Assembly: GCA_015478945.1 (NCBI GenBank)
Contig: JABUQX010042051.1
Coordinates: 55,001-82,884, forward strand
Source of the DNA: Trachelipus rathkii
Lineage: Eukaryota > Arthropoda > Malacostraca > Isopoda > Trachelipodidae
DNA: 27,884 nucleotides
Direction of reading: 5' to 3'
Positions within the stretch are counted from its first letter, which is position 1. Each line of letters begins with the position of its first letter. Under the pieces are notes generated by a model, which saw only the letters and a program-made list of their open reading frames with translations, did no database searches and had not been told where the DNA came from. This document shows positions 1-12,690 of the stretch, piece by piece. Made by a program: the position numbers and the translations under genes.

Positions 1-1760
1 GAAAGCTAAACACCGCAAGGAAAACGAGTTGGGGTAGGCAGGCTTAATGAGCATATATAATCATATTAATAAATTTTTATTCAATCTATTCAAATTATCT
101 GAATTAATATTCAAAATAGAATTCTATAATTATAGAATAAAAGATATTAGGTAAACTCTGATGAATAAATCAAGAAGAGGCTTTAGAAATAAGTATCGAG
201 TGGCTGATATATATATTCATTTCATTTTACTTCACAAATGAGATAAAAATTTATAATATTAATAAAACATATATCATATTATTATTAAACAATCTTCTCT
301 AATATATCAAGATAAAATAAATAAAACATAGTATAAATAAATATTCAAGTATGAGGTGTTATCGCTTAAAGCACGAACACATAATTATAAAAAGTTGTGA
401 GAGGAGATTATTACCCTATTATATTGTCATGTTTATGATATATTTCTCGTTTTACATTTATTAGCTTTTATACAACAATCATATGTTATCTTATATTTTC
501 AGAGAGCGTTATACACATCATATTTACCAATTGGGAGTTAATTTTTATATAGTATAAAGGTTCCAATTTACATACCTTTAACCATTAATAAATTTTTTCT
601 TAGTAAAATAAAGGCTGTTGTTTTTTACTAAGATATAGTGTAGGTTTGAATAGCCCTTTTCTTTAATATAAATAGCACCATCACACAACATGGTAACGAT
701 TTTAGTCCAATAGGCATCTTTATTTGTTCATTATTTAATTTTTAATGTAATCATGCTTTACAATAGCTTTAACAATCTCTATAATTCGGCTTTTAACTAA
801 GTCTTATATATTAAAAATTACTCATCATATATATAATATATTAACATTTTATTAATTCCAACTATAAAGCTTCTAGAAAAGAGAGAGTCTCAGACGATAA
901 ATTTCATGCGATAATTAACTATCAAAAGATTTATGAAAAGGAGTCATATACCCCGGCAACAAGCCACACATTTCGCACATATTTATAGCGCGGAAAAGCA
1001 AGAAAGAGCGGAGAAATGGAGTTTTCAAAATAGATTTCTCTTTTGGATTTTATCTGGTCAATTTAGACATGACTAGGCCTAAACCGTCTCATATGTTTCT
1101 TCTACTGCTTAATTATCTAACACCCTCTTATAAGTGATTATAATTAAATGAGTGGTAACTATTCTTAATACATACCTTTTAAACCGAGGCAGTAAATCCC
1201 AGGTTAAATCATAGATGGTGTACCTAGCAACAAAGGGATAGTATAGGCTTTTGTGTTTACTGCTTTCCACGTTCTAGCAGACAGTTAATTATACCTCTTT
1301 CAAGATATTGCATATTTGCCAGTTTTGAAAGACTAGCAATTATCTGCTTAAACGTAATGAGAGTACTATATTACTCATATATGCTATTAATTTAACATTT
1401 GGTGAGTTGGTTTTTTTATTGTTTTTTCTCTTTTTATTTTTAAACTTTGATAGAAAAGATATATGCATACGTTGAATCTAATTATTATTATATTTTGTAA
1501 ATATTTTTTACTCTTATTTATAAAATTTTTTAAAGTCTTTCTCTTTTTTTTTAATTAATTCATTTCATTTTATTTTTAATTATGAGATTATTTAATTCTT
1601 AACTATTTAATAAGTTTTAATAAAACTTTTTTGCCATTGACAAATTGGCATAACTTACATTACGATTTAAAATTACTTCAGGATCTGAATAGTTAGCTAC
1701 AGTGAAAGGTGAAAGCTACCACTAACCCAGGGCCCATACACTATATATAACGGCCTCTGA

Positions 1761-1810
1761 TTATATATATATATATATATATATAATAGTATATGATATA
1801 TATATATATT
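1761..1810. repeat. (TA)n microsatellite
   Basis: Two runs of alternating TA are separated by a short interruption. A CACA/ACTACA-rich stretch follows to about 1930. Confidence 0.8.
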
Positions 1811-4278
1811 AGCATATACATCAATCAATATATACACACAATACACACTTACACTAATACAGCTAACATATTATACAACAAACTACACACACCTACTACG
1901 CATTAACACACACTACACACACTACTCTAACTAACATAACTAATCAACCTAATATACTTATTTTAAAAACACCATAATATGCAAATAAAGTATCTTTTGA
2001 GTTATAATATATTTCCATCATAACGTATAATTTATTTAAAACATTCTTCATGTCTTTGAATTAAACACCGTACTATTTATCACCTTTAACTCAAGCTCAT
2101 TTAATTGATTAAATTTCTTCCCACATAGACGTAATTTCCGCGCTCTTTCTGAGCATCAAATTATAAACACTAACAATTTAATATGTACCACAAAGTTTCT
2201 TATACATAACTTCACGATTATATACCTAATTTCAATCTGCACAATATATCTTTTTGAGACAACAATTATGTATAATTTTATCTATTACCTTGAAAACCCA
2301 ACTTCCGATCAACTACTACCACCTCATATGTAATTATAGCGTCTATAAAAACTTTTAAAATAAACTGATAAACATAAGCTAGATACTCCTTTAATTATAA
2401 TATACAAATAACTTAAATCCTATATTAACACACTAATAAAATTTTGTGACATTCATTTGATCAAAAACTTTTTGTTACTTATTTATCATATTTCAATTCA
2501 TCTCAAAAGAAAAAGCAATAAAATATATATAATTAACAAGATTACTTAAACAATAAACAAAATTAATTTCCCTAGTATTAAAAGTGAGAACAATGGTCTC
2601 ACCTACAAAGCAAGCGCCAACCACATACAGTCTATGTGTCCTATTATTCCGAAACACAAGGACTATAGTACACTGCAACAGAATATTTGGTGTTCCTATG
2701 ACATTAAAACTATATTACTTAAACGAGAGCATTTATACATATCAATCTTTTATAGTAATGAATAATACATAATGTTAAATAAAATAATAAATAGATTATA
2801 GATAAAAATAAATTTCAATTAGTTGTTGGTTCTTTTCTGGAAACTTTACATGTATATATTAATAATAAATTCACATTAAATAATATGCTACATACTAAGT
2901 ATTTTGTAAATTCTATAAAAAAATACAAGAGTAATATACAATGTATTATATTAATAATACAACTAAACATAATTATATATTATATACAATCAAATATATA
3001 ATAAAAATAATCATTTCAATTGTAACAATTAATAAAATAATTTCATATGAATTTTTAATTATAATTATATTGAATATTATTAACTTTATATAAATAAATA
3101 GTAAAACTAAATAAATATTATAGTAAAATTATTATTATTATTAGCAAACACTATGATTGTTAATACATTGTCCCTTTCTTATTTTAACCCAGCACAAAGA
3201 CTAGCGCTCACTCACAACAAAATCGTAACAACATCTTATACTACCGTATACGAGAACTGAGCTTCGACCTACATAGATAAAATGAATAAAAAAAAATGAT
3301 GTTAGATAATCACACAGTGGTAGGCCTTCCTTCTATGAAAGGATCTTGTAAAAGAAATTGTTTGTCTTGTAAACCTAACTCCATGGTGCTAGATATATAT
3401 TAAAATCACCATTTCATAATAATCACATAATTATAATATAGAGAGTCAAAAAGAATTATTCCAGTCTGGAACTGTGGCTTAGCATTTATATACAATGAAG
3501 AGAATAATACTATTATATATATATAATAAAGAGATTATTCCTACTTAACAGTAACTCACATGGTCAAGGGCTTTTACAGAGTAAGTATAATAATGTGTAT
3601 CTGTGTGGATAAAGTGTAAGAAAGAGAAAAATGCCATTATTATTTCCTATTTCCTTAAGTGAAATGTTGAGAGATTGGATGTATTACTACCACGCTATTA
3701 ACTTACTCTTATATGATCTTTCTAATAATAATTAAACTCGGAAAAATTTGCAACTTAGTTAGATGAGAATTTGATTCGGAATTATTATATATTTATAATA
3801 TAATAATTCGCTTTATTTTTAGAGGAATGAGTTATATTAATAAGGTTATAGTAAATAATTAAACAAAAATGTATATATTTAAAAATAATCCTGAGGGTCT
3901 CATATCAGTAGATAATATGGATATGTAATATTACTTCATCTGTCTTTTAAAAAGTTATATTGAATTCAGATTTATTAATTAATTAAAATTTAATCTTATT
4001 TTATAATAATGAATCCGGCTTTTGGACCACAAGTTCCACAACAAGATCCATACATTCAGGGATATCAAAAGTTAAATACTGTTATTAAAAGTGTTTAGAG
4101 GTATTAATTACTAATGTTAAGTTAATAATACTACTAATCATATATATTAACAAATAACTTACATTGAAGACTCTAAAAGATACACTGCAGGTCTATATTT
4201 ATAACTCTACTAGAAATTAGATATATAATTAATTCACTAGATTTAATAAGTAGATCACAGTGAAGCCCCACGCAAGAG

Positions 4279-4305
4279 CGCACCGCAAGCGTGACTCGCG
4301 GTGCG
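4279..4305. repeat. GC-rich hairpin
   Basis: CGCACCGC at 4279-4286 is perfectly inverted as GCGGTGCG at 4298-4305, with an 11-base loop. It sits in a GC-rich island of about 100 bp inside very AT-rich sequence. The function is unknown. It does not fold into a tRNA cloverleaf that I can recognise. Confidence 0.6.
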
Positions 4306-6367
4306 GAACGGACGCATGAAACCCGCGAGGCGTAATATTACTACGCTGAGCAACATCAGTTGAAAATAATGGAGATGAACTGATTAGTTATTAACAATAG
4401 TGGTAGGAAGCATACAATCCTAAGAGGATGATAATAAATTCTTTTGAACACCTGAGGAGTCTCATTCAAGTTCATGTATAAATAATAAGCATTTAAGAGT
4501 AACTATGTGTTAATTACTAGTAATCATAAAGAATAAGTATATAAATTTTTTAACGCTATATTAATTAAATTAATACAAAGATTAAATATATATATATTTA
4601 GTATTTTATATTTAAAGCACAGTTAAGAGCTATAATGATTAATGTTCATAACTAAATCTTCATGTCAAATACTTAGATATGGTTATAACAATAGCATTAT
4701 ATATTAAATGTCATACAAGAAAATTGATAATCGATAAGAGAGTAAGAAGGTATGAAAGTTATTACAAAGAGTTTCCAAACGAGGAAAAAATCGAAGTCAT
4801 AACTAATTAAAATATACAAATATATAGGCTGTGAAATACCAAAAGAAGAAAATAATTACGGTTGTAAGAAGGAGAGGGGAAAAATAATATGGGGGAATAA
4901 TAAAAGGAGAGAAGGGGGAAGTTTTTATGCATGTACACGCATTGTGTATTTAACATAATATAAATAGATAATATAGTAAATTTATGTAAATTATATATAG
5001 AATAAACAATTTTTCATAACTTATACATAAGAAGATTAAAACCGTAAAGACATACCTTGAAAAGGGAAGGTATGGGACAACTTCTATACACTAACTCTAC
5101 GTCCTATGTAGGGTGTATAAGCTTTTTAAGCATATTAAATTTAAAACTTGTTTTTAAAATATACAATTTATCCTGTAAAGAGTTAATGAACGATAACTTA
5201 AAGGCATATCCACAAATAATAATAAGAGGAATACATTTTGACCAAAATCGGAGTAACACTATATCCGGAACTAAATTTTAGTTCTATTACCCTCTCAAAT
5301 GGAATTATAAACTTTAGGATAAATAAAACAAACTTGTTACATCTATGTAACACAAAAAATGTTCATTTTAAAACTAAATTGTTTTTTTTCAAAAGAAACT
5401 TTACCAGTGATAATGGTATTTTTCTATACAATAAATTAAAAATGTTTAAGTAAGACATGAAATAAAAATGAATGCGTGTGTAATTCCTTCACTCTCGTGA
5501 GTTTATATTTGAAAAAAAAAATGAATGTAAATAAAAAAAATTTAGAAATACAACGGCATATCATAAAGAAAATGTTTTCGCGACCATAATAATAATTAAT
5601 TACGATAATAATAATATGATGAAATTGCCGGCGGGTTCATTAAGCGTCCGGTTCCGCAACGGGTCAATCGCTTATGAGACGTGTGCAGCTATTGCGTTGG
5701 GCTATTTCACGTGATCAATATAACACTATAATATATATCTAAGTGAAACAATAAATTTAATATTATCTATTCTACAGTAAAATTGATTAATATTATTCCT
5801 CAAATGCATTATTTATATAAAAAATTGAAAATAAATTAAACACACTTAGTAAAAAATAAAACACTTTTTAATAACAGATATATAACATTGTGACCATACA
5901 GCTTAAAACGCTAAAAACGACTATGATCTTTTTAAAATGAGTTTGGGTCCTAAAAGAAAATAAATACACAGAACCTGTTCAATACAAGTTTTAATAGAAA
6001 CACCTAGTTAATTTTCATCCATTACAGGTAAGCTGCAGGATATGAAAAAACAATGTTTTTACATTACCTTAAAAACCAAAAAGCGATAAAATAATTCTCG
6101 ATCAAATCACATACGAGGTCAAAATAGGAGATAAGGATTACTCCGTCAACTCACAAGAAAGGAAAGCATTTCCTTCTTACCTTCTTAAAGGATCTTACCG
6201 ATCCAGCATGTTTCAGTTTGAAATATATATTTATAAAAATAAGTAACATTAGATTCTCGATTTCTTGTCTTAATACTGGAATATACCTTTTAGACCTGGT
6301 AATTATAATAGGCTTTAAATCAGCCCTGGGATACAAAAAAATGGAATTATCATACTAATAAATTTTA

Positions 6368-6386
6368 AGGCCTAAAATTTAGGCCT
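6368..6386. repeat. Short palindrome
   Basis: AGGCCTAAA is followed by one central base and TTTAGGCCT, giving a palindrome with perfect 9-base arms. No function is inferred. Confidence 0.6.
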
Positions 6387-6847
6387 AGAAGTAAGTATAT
6401 TATTCAAAGCCACATTTTTCAAGTAGGAAAGCTTCAGTCCTCATGTTCTGTAAGGAGTGTACGATTTGTTGTGTGTTTTTTTTTTTTTTGTGCTGGAATG
6501 TCAATGTAAATTAGAATGCTAATAATAATTAATATTATAAAATATTTAATAGTAAATATTAATAAAGTAAATTCACAAATTATTTAAAAAACTTTGAAAA
6601 TATTTTAGTTAAACTTTGAACTTATCAATCCATTAAAGTTAATGGAATAATTGAGTTATTTTAAAATAAACTAGAGAATGATTTTGATAAAATACATGTA
6701 TATGTTAACAGAGAAGAAAACTTTTTTTGCTATTTTTCATACTTTATTAAACTAAGTTGCTAAAAGATTGAATTAAAGCCCAGTAAGTCAAAATAAAACA
6801 AAATTAACACAATATGGGTATGGCTTGGTGTAGAGGGCTGCTAGGGG

Positions 6848-6900
6848 GCTTGCCTTACTGATTACTGATTTATTGCTTAAGGTACGTAAAATGATAATTT
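6848..6900. repeat. Solo fragment of the 7.5-8.1 kb tandem repeat
   Basis: This segment contains the same order of words (ACTGATTTATT, then TGCTTAAGGTA, then GTAAAATG) that recurs in the tandem array at 7530-8150. It looks like a detached, diverged partial unit. Confidence 0.45.
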
Positions 6901-7224
6901 ATGTTTTTTAATAAATTAAACAATTTCATAAAATTTTAAGTAAAAATTAAATTTTAAAACTTTTGAATTAGTTTATAAAATTTTATAAACAAAGAGTATT
7001 AACAGTTAATAATAACAATTCTTTGTTCAAAAGATAATGATTGAATTTATTATAGAAGTTTAAGAAACTTTGAATGAAATAAATTTTAGTTATAAATTTG
7101 AAAAGTGGTAATATAAAGTTACGATATGTTTAAATTAAAACATATAAATGTTTTAATAAAATTATATCGTTAATGTATTTCCAATACAAATAGAGATTTA
7201 AACAGTGTATATATTAATGAACAG

Positions 7225-7341
7225 GGGTGTGTGTGTGTGTTGGTGTGTGTGTGTGTGTGTGGTGTGTGTGTGTTGGGGTGTGTGTGTGTGTTGTGTGTGT
7301 GTGTGTAAAAGTGTGTGTGTGTGTGTGTGGTGTGTGTGTGT
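7225..7341. repeat. (GT)n microsatellite
   Basis: Alternating GT is interrupted by GGTG, GGGG and AAAA. ORFs read through it on both strands (Val/Cys or His/Thr repeats) and are not genes. Confidence 0.9.
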
Positions 7342-7529
7342 TAAATAATAATAACATTAGGCATGAAGTAAATACAACTAAGTATATCATAATAAAAATA
7401 ATAATAAAAATAAAATAATGAAAAAACAAAGTAATAAACAATAAAAAATAAATAATTAAAATAATAAAAATAATAAAAATAAATATTTAAAGTATAAAAC
7501 AAATAAAAAAATCAAAGTTATAAATATAT

Positions 7530-8150
7530 GATTAAAGGCAGTAAAGCATATGGATTAAAAGCAGTAAAACATATGGTTAAAGCAGTAAAAGCAGTAAAAC
7601 ATAAGTGCCTTACTAATCCCTTGTTGCTAAGCAACTAATCACCTCTATTGATTTACTGATTTATTTGCTTTAGAAGGTATGTAATGTTAATAATTATATG
7701 AGTTTTAAAAGTGTAAAACATATGAGTTAAGCAAGTAAAGCAGTAAAACAATAAGGCAAACCACCATCCAACATCTCCCACCCCACACCTGCTATTGATT
7801 TACTGAGATTTATTAACTGCTTTAGGTATGTAATGTTAATAAATAGTATGAGTTAAAGCAGTAAAACATTATGCGTTAAAAGCAGTAAAGGCAGTAAAAA
7901 ACAAAAAAGCATAATAACTAATCCCTTTTGTTGCTAGGTACACACTCTATTGATTTTAACTGATTATATAAACTGCTTAAAGTATGTAATTGTTGAATAA
8001 ATATATTGAAGTTAAAGGCATAAAACATATGAGTTAAAGAGAGCAGTAAAGCAGTAAAACAGAAAGCATACTAATCCCTTTGTTTGCTAGATAAACAACC
8101 GTCTATTGATTTCTGTATTTAAAATGCTGATTTAAAGGTGCTGTAAAGTA
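7530..8150. repeat. Tandem repeat, ~150 bp unit, four copies
   Basis: The word CTATTGATTT begins at 7645, 7792, 7947 and 8103, giving periods of 147, 155 and 156 bp. Each unit also has a block of GAGTTAAAGCAGTAAAACAT-type words, an ACTAATCCCTTTGTTGCTA block and GGTATGTAATGTTAATAA. Copies differ mainly by single-base insertions and deletions. No coding frame survives. It may be a minisatellite or the remains of a non-autonomous element. Confidence 0.75.
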
Positions 8151-8389
8151 AACATAATGTTTTTTAATAAAAAAAATTTCGTACAATTGCAATTGTAGTA
8201 AAAAATGAACTAAAGATTAACCTATTCAGCCCACTTGCTTTTCTTCCTTTTCTCAATTCCTCATTTCTTTTCATTATTATATTGGTATAAAGTTCTAATA
8301 GAATTTCTATCTAATTTAATGTTATTTTTCAGCTTTTCCTGGTTTAAGAGTGTAACTACATGACCTCAGTACTACGACTCATCAAAAAT

Positions 8390-8480
8390 TGGGGTTTTGG
8401 GGGGAAAATTTAAGTTAAGTCCCCCCGCCTTGGGGGAAAAAAATTTGGGGGGGGGGCGCCCCCCCCTCACGAGTTTTACC
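8390..8480. other. G/C homopolymer block, probable assembly artefact
   Basis: Long G runs followed by C runs and A runs, with fragments that are inverted copies of each other, are unlike anything around them. They resemble low-quality consensus or a palindromic read-through error more than a natural element. Confidence 0.5.
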
Positions 8481-8544
8481 CCCAAACGCTCCTCAGGATA
8501 CCGTTCCCTGATACATGACTCATTTTTATTTTTAAGTAAAAGGT

Positions 8545-8645
8545 ATAATATATATATTATATAATTATTATATATATAATATATATATATTATATATAAT
8601 AATATAATATATATTATATATATATATATATATATTAATAATAAT
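8545..8645. repeat. (TA)n microsatellite
   Basis: Nearly pure TA with AA/TT phase slips. It directly abuts the GT-rich minisatellite. Confidence 0.9.
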
Positions 8646-9470
8646 ATGTGTGTGTGTGTGGTGTGTGTAGGTGTAGGTGTAGGTGTGAGCTACGGTTGGT
8701 ATATGTATCTAGGATGGGTGTATGTGTCTAGGCATGTGTGTTTGTGTGTGTGTAGGCGTAGGTGTGAGCGTAAGTGCCTATGGGTGGGTGTATGTGTGTA
8801 TAAAAGCCTAGCGTATGGTGTGTGTCTGTAGGCTAGGTGAAGCTGGGTGTGTGTGTGTGTGCACAAAGTGTCATAGTGTGTGGTGTAGGCGTGGGTGGTA
8901 GGTGTGGCTAGGGTTGGTGTATTGTATCCATGGCAGGGTTGGTAAGGGTGGGTGTGTGTATATAGGGCGGGTGTATGTGTCTAGGCATGTGTGTTTGTGT
9001 GTGTGTGTGTGAGCGTAAGTGCCTATGGGTGGGTGTATGTGTGTATAAAAAGCCTAGCGTATGTGTGTGGTGTGTATAAATATCGCAATCTGGGGTAATT
9101 GAGGTGTTGTCATAATTCATAGTGATGTGTGTAGAGCGTGGGTGTAGGTTGGAGCTAGGGTTTTGGTGTATATGTTAATCATGGCAGGGTTGGTAATGTG
9201 GTGAAGGTGTGTGTTATATAAGGGCGGGTGTTATGTGTCTAGGCATGTGGTGTTTGTGTGTGTGTGGTGTGTGTGTGTAGGTGTAGATGTGAGGTGTAAG
9301 TGTCTATGGGTGAGGGTGAGTGTGAGTGTTAATAGTCGATTGATAAAGCGGGTGTGTGTGTATAAAGTAGCAGAGTAATCGGGTGTGTGTATGTGTTGTG
9401 TGTGTGTGTGTGTGTGCGTGTGTAGCGTGTGTGTGTGAGATGAGTGTGTAAAGTTATGTTTATATGTAAT
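8646..9470. repeat. GT-rich minisatellite, ~250 bp unit, three copies
   Basis: The phrase TCTAGGCATGTG recurs at about 8727, 8981 and 9238. A phrase like AAGTGCCTATGGGTG recurs at about 8771, 9015 and 9297. A higher-order unit of about 250 bp therefore underlies what first looks like plain (GT)n. Shared words include GTGTAGGTGTGAG, GGCAGGGTTGGTAA and TATAAAAGCCTAGCGTATG. Open frames across it on both strands are repeat artefacts. Confidence 0.75.
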
Positions 9471-9519
9471 GAATGTGTGTATGGAATGGATACAAGATTT
9501 TACATCTCATCTTTGTTGA

Positions 9520-9680
9520 ATATATATATTATATAATATATATATAAATTATATATATATATAATATATATATTAATATATATATAGTATATATATATAT
9601 ATAATTATATATATATATATAATATATTTATATATATATATATAATAATATTAATATATATATCATAATATATTGCATAT
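9520..9680. repeat. (TA)n microsatellite
   Basis: Long alternating TA tract with irregular AA and TT interruptions. Confidence 0.9.
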
Positions 9681-10295
9681 ATATAAAAATGCAAAATATT
9701 AATCTGTGACACTAAAAACTTTTTAATATGGAATAGCTAATTCCAAAAAATTTTTGTATGCATAAAAAATGATTTATATATAAATACAATTGATTCTTAG
9801 GTATAAATGGGCATTTAAGAGCCTACAATCTGTTTAAGTCCAAATCATTTGCCTATGGTTGGATAGAGGGTCGGAGTTTCCAGTTCGGTTAGTGAGAATG
9901 GTTATATAGGTCACTTTTTAAATTCCGCAATTTAATGATATTTCCTTTGCGGATGGGATGATTTCGTTACAGAAAAGATAGAAGATGAGATGCGGGCAAA
10001 ACGCAATGAATGCATATACATGTATGCGACAAACGCATGGTACATTATCAATGACTAAAGTAGTAAGTATAAATGACAAGTTTGATAGAACCAAACTCAC
10101 TCAAAAGAGGAACACAATAAAGGGTTCGGGATTACCCTTGTTGAAACTTTCGGCAGAAGAGCACAAGAGCAACCATATAATATATATGATATATATAGTA
10201 ATAAGTTTAATTTTCCATGGGAATATAAAATTGTCGATGGGTTTCTTGTGAATTTATTTTTGTTTATAGCATTGATTTGGTTCGGTTTGTTGTGG
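9681..10295. other. Unique non-coding sequence
   Basis: Unique AT-rich sequence between TA tracts. An 88-codon ORF at 9985-10251 (+) has no recognisable domain. Its C-terminal hydrophobic part is encoded by TATA-rich sequence, so I do not call it a gene. Confidence 0.4.
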
Positions 10296-10385
10296 AGTAT
10301 ATTATATATATATAATAATATATATAAATATATTATATATAATATATATATATATAGTATAATATGAGTATATATATATAAAGTA
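10296..10385. repeat. (TA)n microsatellite
   Basis: Alternating TA with phase breaks. Confidence 0.9.
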
Positions 10386-10930
10386 GTATTAAAGAAAGGC
10401 AAATTTTGAAAATAGATTCATGAAAAACTATGGTATATCGGGGATTGGAGACCTCCGGTTGGAGCAGAGCACTAGACAGATAAAGCAGGCTTACGGTGTA
10501 TGGAACGGTAAATTTAAAAGAGAGCACTAGGTGAATTGGATCGGGCTCTAGGAGGGATGGACTGGGATGATGAGGGTGTGTGTGTGTGTAGTGTGTGTGT
10601 GTATATTTATAAGGGAGTGAGTGTATTGTGTTCTATGGAGGTGTCATTCGTGGGGAAATTAAAAATACGTTCTGATGCTACGTGAAATAACTCGAAATAT
10701 TCGGATATTAAAATGGACCATGAAGGTTAGATGAGTTTATAGAAAAAGAGGATGCGAAATATAGCAGGCGAAAAAAAACTATCGGCGGTGGTGCAGATGT
10801 GCGGATGAGGAGCGGTTCGGTGCCGGCTCGGCGGTTGGCCTTTGCGGGTTAAGCGAAACGCGGTTTAGGTGAACTTCCGCAAATGCCCCTCACGCCTCCG
10901 ATCCTTAAGGCCTTAAAGGAAAGGAGGGGG
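10386..10930. other. Unique sequence with a GC-rich island
   Basis: The stretch includes a short (GT)n at about 10576-10602 and a GC-rich segment at about 10780-10900. The latter ends in an almost perfect palindrome at 10902-10920, TCCTTAAGG followed by CCTTAAAGGA. No gene is supported. Confidence 0.4.
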
Positions 10931-10937
10931 GAAAATC

Positions 10938-11040
10938 CGCGAAAAAAAAATAAATACAAAATAAAAAAAAAAATAAAAAATAAAATAAAAAATAAAATAA
11001 ATAGAAAAAAAAAAATATAAAAAATAAATAAAAAAAAGCA
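10938..11040. repeat. A-rich AAATA-type simple repeat
   Basis: Runs of A with regularly spaced T. The reverse-strand ORF across it is a Phe/Tyr low-complexity artefact. Confidence 0.85.
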
Positions 11041-11110
11041 CTAAAAAAACACCCATGAAGGTAACAGTACGTGGAGTAATATTTAAAAAATATTTATATA
11101 TACACACACC

Positions 11111-11139
11111 TGACCAGCGATTGTGCTCATCGCTGGTCA
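11111..11139. repeat. Strong hairpin, 11 bp perfect stem
   Basis: TGACCAGCGAT at 11111-11121 is perfectly inverted as ATCGCTGGTCA at 11129-11139, with a 7-base loop. Pairing continues weakly outward. It is a discrete unique-sequence hairpin between an A-rich tract and a TA tract. It could be the end of a foldback element or a small structured RNA. Neither can be decided from sequence alone. Confidence 0.6.
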
Positions 11140-11179
11140 TGTGGTTTCCCACCCCTCACTTAACATATAAGTTCTTACT

Positions 11180-11310
11180 TAGATATATATACAAGTTAAT
11201 TATACTATATATTAAATATATATCTGTACTATAAATTATATATAATATATATATAATAGATATTATATATATATATACTATTATATAATATACTATATAT
11301 ATATACTTTT
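11180..11310. repeat. (TA)n-rich tract
   Basis: Interrupted alternating TA. Confidence 0.8.
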
Positions 11311-11563
11311 TTATAGTTTAGTTAAATCATTAAATGTTGTTCTGTCGATAGCCTATAAGATGTCCGACACTTTGATCGTTTTTTCTTATCAGCGAAAACT
11401 GGAAATAAGAACAACGTGATTTTCGAGTACTCTAGGATTGCTATGTTACTGATAACGGATCGGTTCTTTTTTTATTTAACTGTATTTAATTTTATATTTT
11501 TTAAATTTATTTATTTAATAAAAAATAATTTTAATATAATAGTTGAAATAAAACATTTAAGGT

Positions 11564-12690
11564 TGTTGTGTGGTTAGGTTTAGGTTAGGTTTTAGGTTTA
11601 GGTTAAGGTTAGGTTAGGTTAGGTTATGGTTAAGGTTAGGTTACGGTTAGGTTATGGTTAGGTTTAGGTTATGGTTAGGTTATGGTTAGGTTAAGTGGTT
11701 AGGTTAGGTTGGTAGGTTAGGTTAGGTAGGTTTAGGTTAGGTTATTTGGTTAGGCTTAGGTTTAGGTTAGGTTAGGTTAGGGGTTAGGTTAGGTTTAAGG
11801 TAGGTTAGGTTAGGTAGGTTAGGTTTGGTTAGGTGAGATTAGGTTATGTTAGGTTATGATTAGGTTAGGTAGTTTGGTTAGGTTAGTTTAGGTTAAGGTT
11901 AAAGTAAGGTTAGGTTTGTGTAGGTTAGGTTAGCGCTATTGGTTAGGTTAAGGTTTGCTAGGTATTGTTAGGTTAGTAGCTATGGTCAGGTTAGGTTATG
12001 GTTAGGTTATGGTTAGTTTATGGTTAGGTTTAGGTTTTAGGTTAGGGTTGGGTATAAAGGTTAGGGTTAGGTTAAGGTTAGGTTAGGTTAGGTTAGGTTA
12101 GGTTAGGTTTAGGTTTAGGTTTAGGTTAGGTTATAGGTTTAGGTTTAGGTTAGGTTAAAGGTTAAGGTTAGGTTAGGTTTAGGTTTAAGGTTAGGTTAAG
12201 TTGTAGTTAGGTATAAGTTAGGATTGAGGTTAGGTTAGGATTTAGGTTAGGTTAGGTTTAGGTTAGGGTAAGGTTAGGGTTAGGTTAAGGTTAGGTTAAG
12301 GTTAGGTTAATTAGGTTAGGTAAGGTTATTTTAGGTTAGGTTATAGGTTAGGTTTAGGTTAAGGTTAGGTTAGCGTTAGGTTAGGTTAGGTTTAGGTGTA
12401 GGTTAGGTTAGGGGTTAGGTTAGGTTGGTTGGTTAGGTTGGTTTGGAAGGTCTCACAGGTTTAAGGTTAGGTTATAGGTTAGTTAAGGTTAGGTTAGTTA
12501 GGTTTAGGTTAGGTTAGGTTAGGTTAGGTTTTATGTTTTTCGCGGTTAAGGTGTGTTAGGTTAGGTTTGTTAAGTTAAGGTTAGGTTAAAGTTTGGAGGT
12601 TAAGTTAGATTAGGTTACATCATGTTATGTTCAGTTTAAGTTAGGGTAGGTCAGGTTAGCACTGTTAGCTTATGGTAGGTAAGTTCCCCT
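11564..12690 (+). repeat. Degenerate TTAGG telomere-type array
   Basis: More than 1 kb is made almost entirely of GGTTA pentamers with GGTTTA, GGTTAA and GGTTATG variants. TTAGG is the canonical telomere repeat of many arthropods. The G-rich strand is +, so if the array keeps its original orientation the chromosome end would have lain to the right, on the side of the virus-like DNA. The irregular unit length means either an old, mutated interstitial array or long-read consensus errors. Published work on crustacean endogenous nimaviruses describes insertion into telomere-type pentanucleotide repeats (recalled knowledge, not checked here). Confidence 0.9.

Larger units (their letters stand above)
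1..7200. other. AT-rich non-coding DNA, host-like
   Basis: No reading frame here looks like a real protein. The longest ORFs are about 60-75 codons, low in complexity and rich in Asn, Ile, Lys and Tyr, as expected by chance in very AT-rich DNA. A (TA)n tract with CACA-rich flank lies at about 1760-1960. Two short GC-richer islands stand out, at about 4255-4360 and 5625-5720. I see no rRNA or tRNA and no recognisable transposase or reverse transcriptase. The texture is that of intergenic DNA of a microsatellite-rich arthropod genome (inference). Confidence 0.6.

Noticed and set aside
7214..7441. ORFs through the (GT)n tract on both strands
   Set aside because: His/Thr and Val/Cys dipeptide repeats come from the microsatellite.
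8390..8480. G/C-run block as a possible G-quadruplex element
   Set aside because: The mix of long G and C runs and mirrored pieces looks like faulty consensus, so no biological role is claimed.
7200..9480. CRISPR-like or other regularly spaced repeats
   Set aside because: The units are contiguous and indel-rich without unique spacers, so they are ordinary tandem repeats in a eukaryotic-type sequence.
10097..10402. Minus-strand 101-codon ORF
   Set aside because: Half of it is Ile/Tyr repeats from a TA microsatellite.
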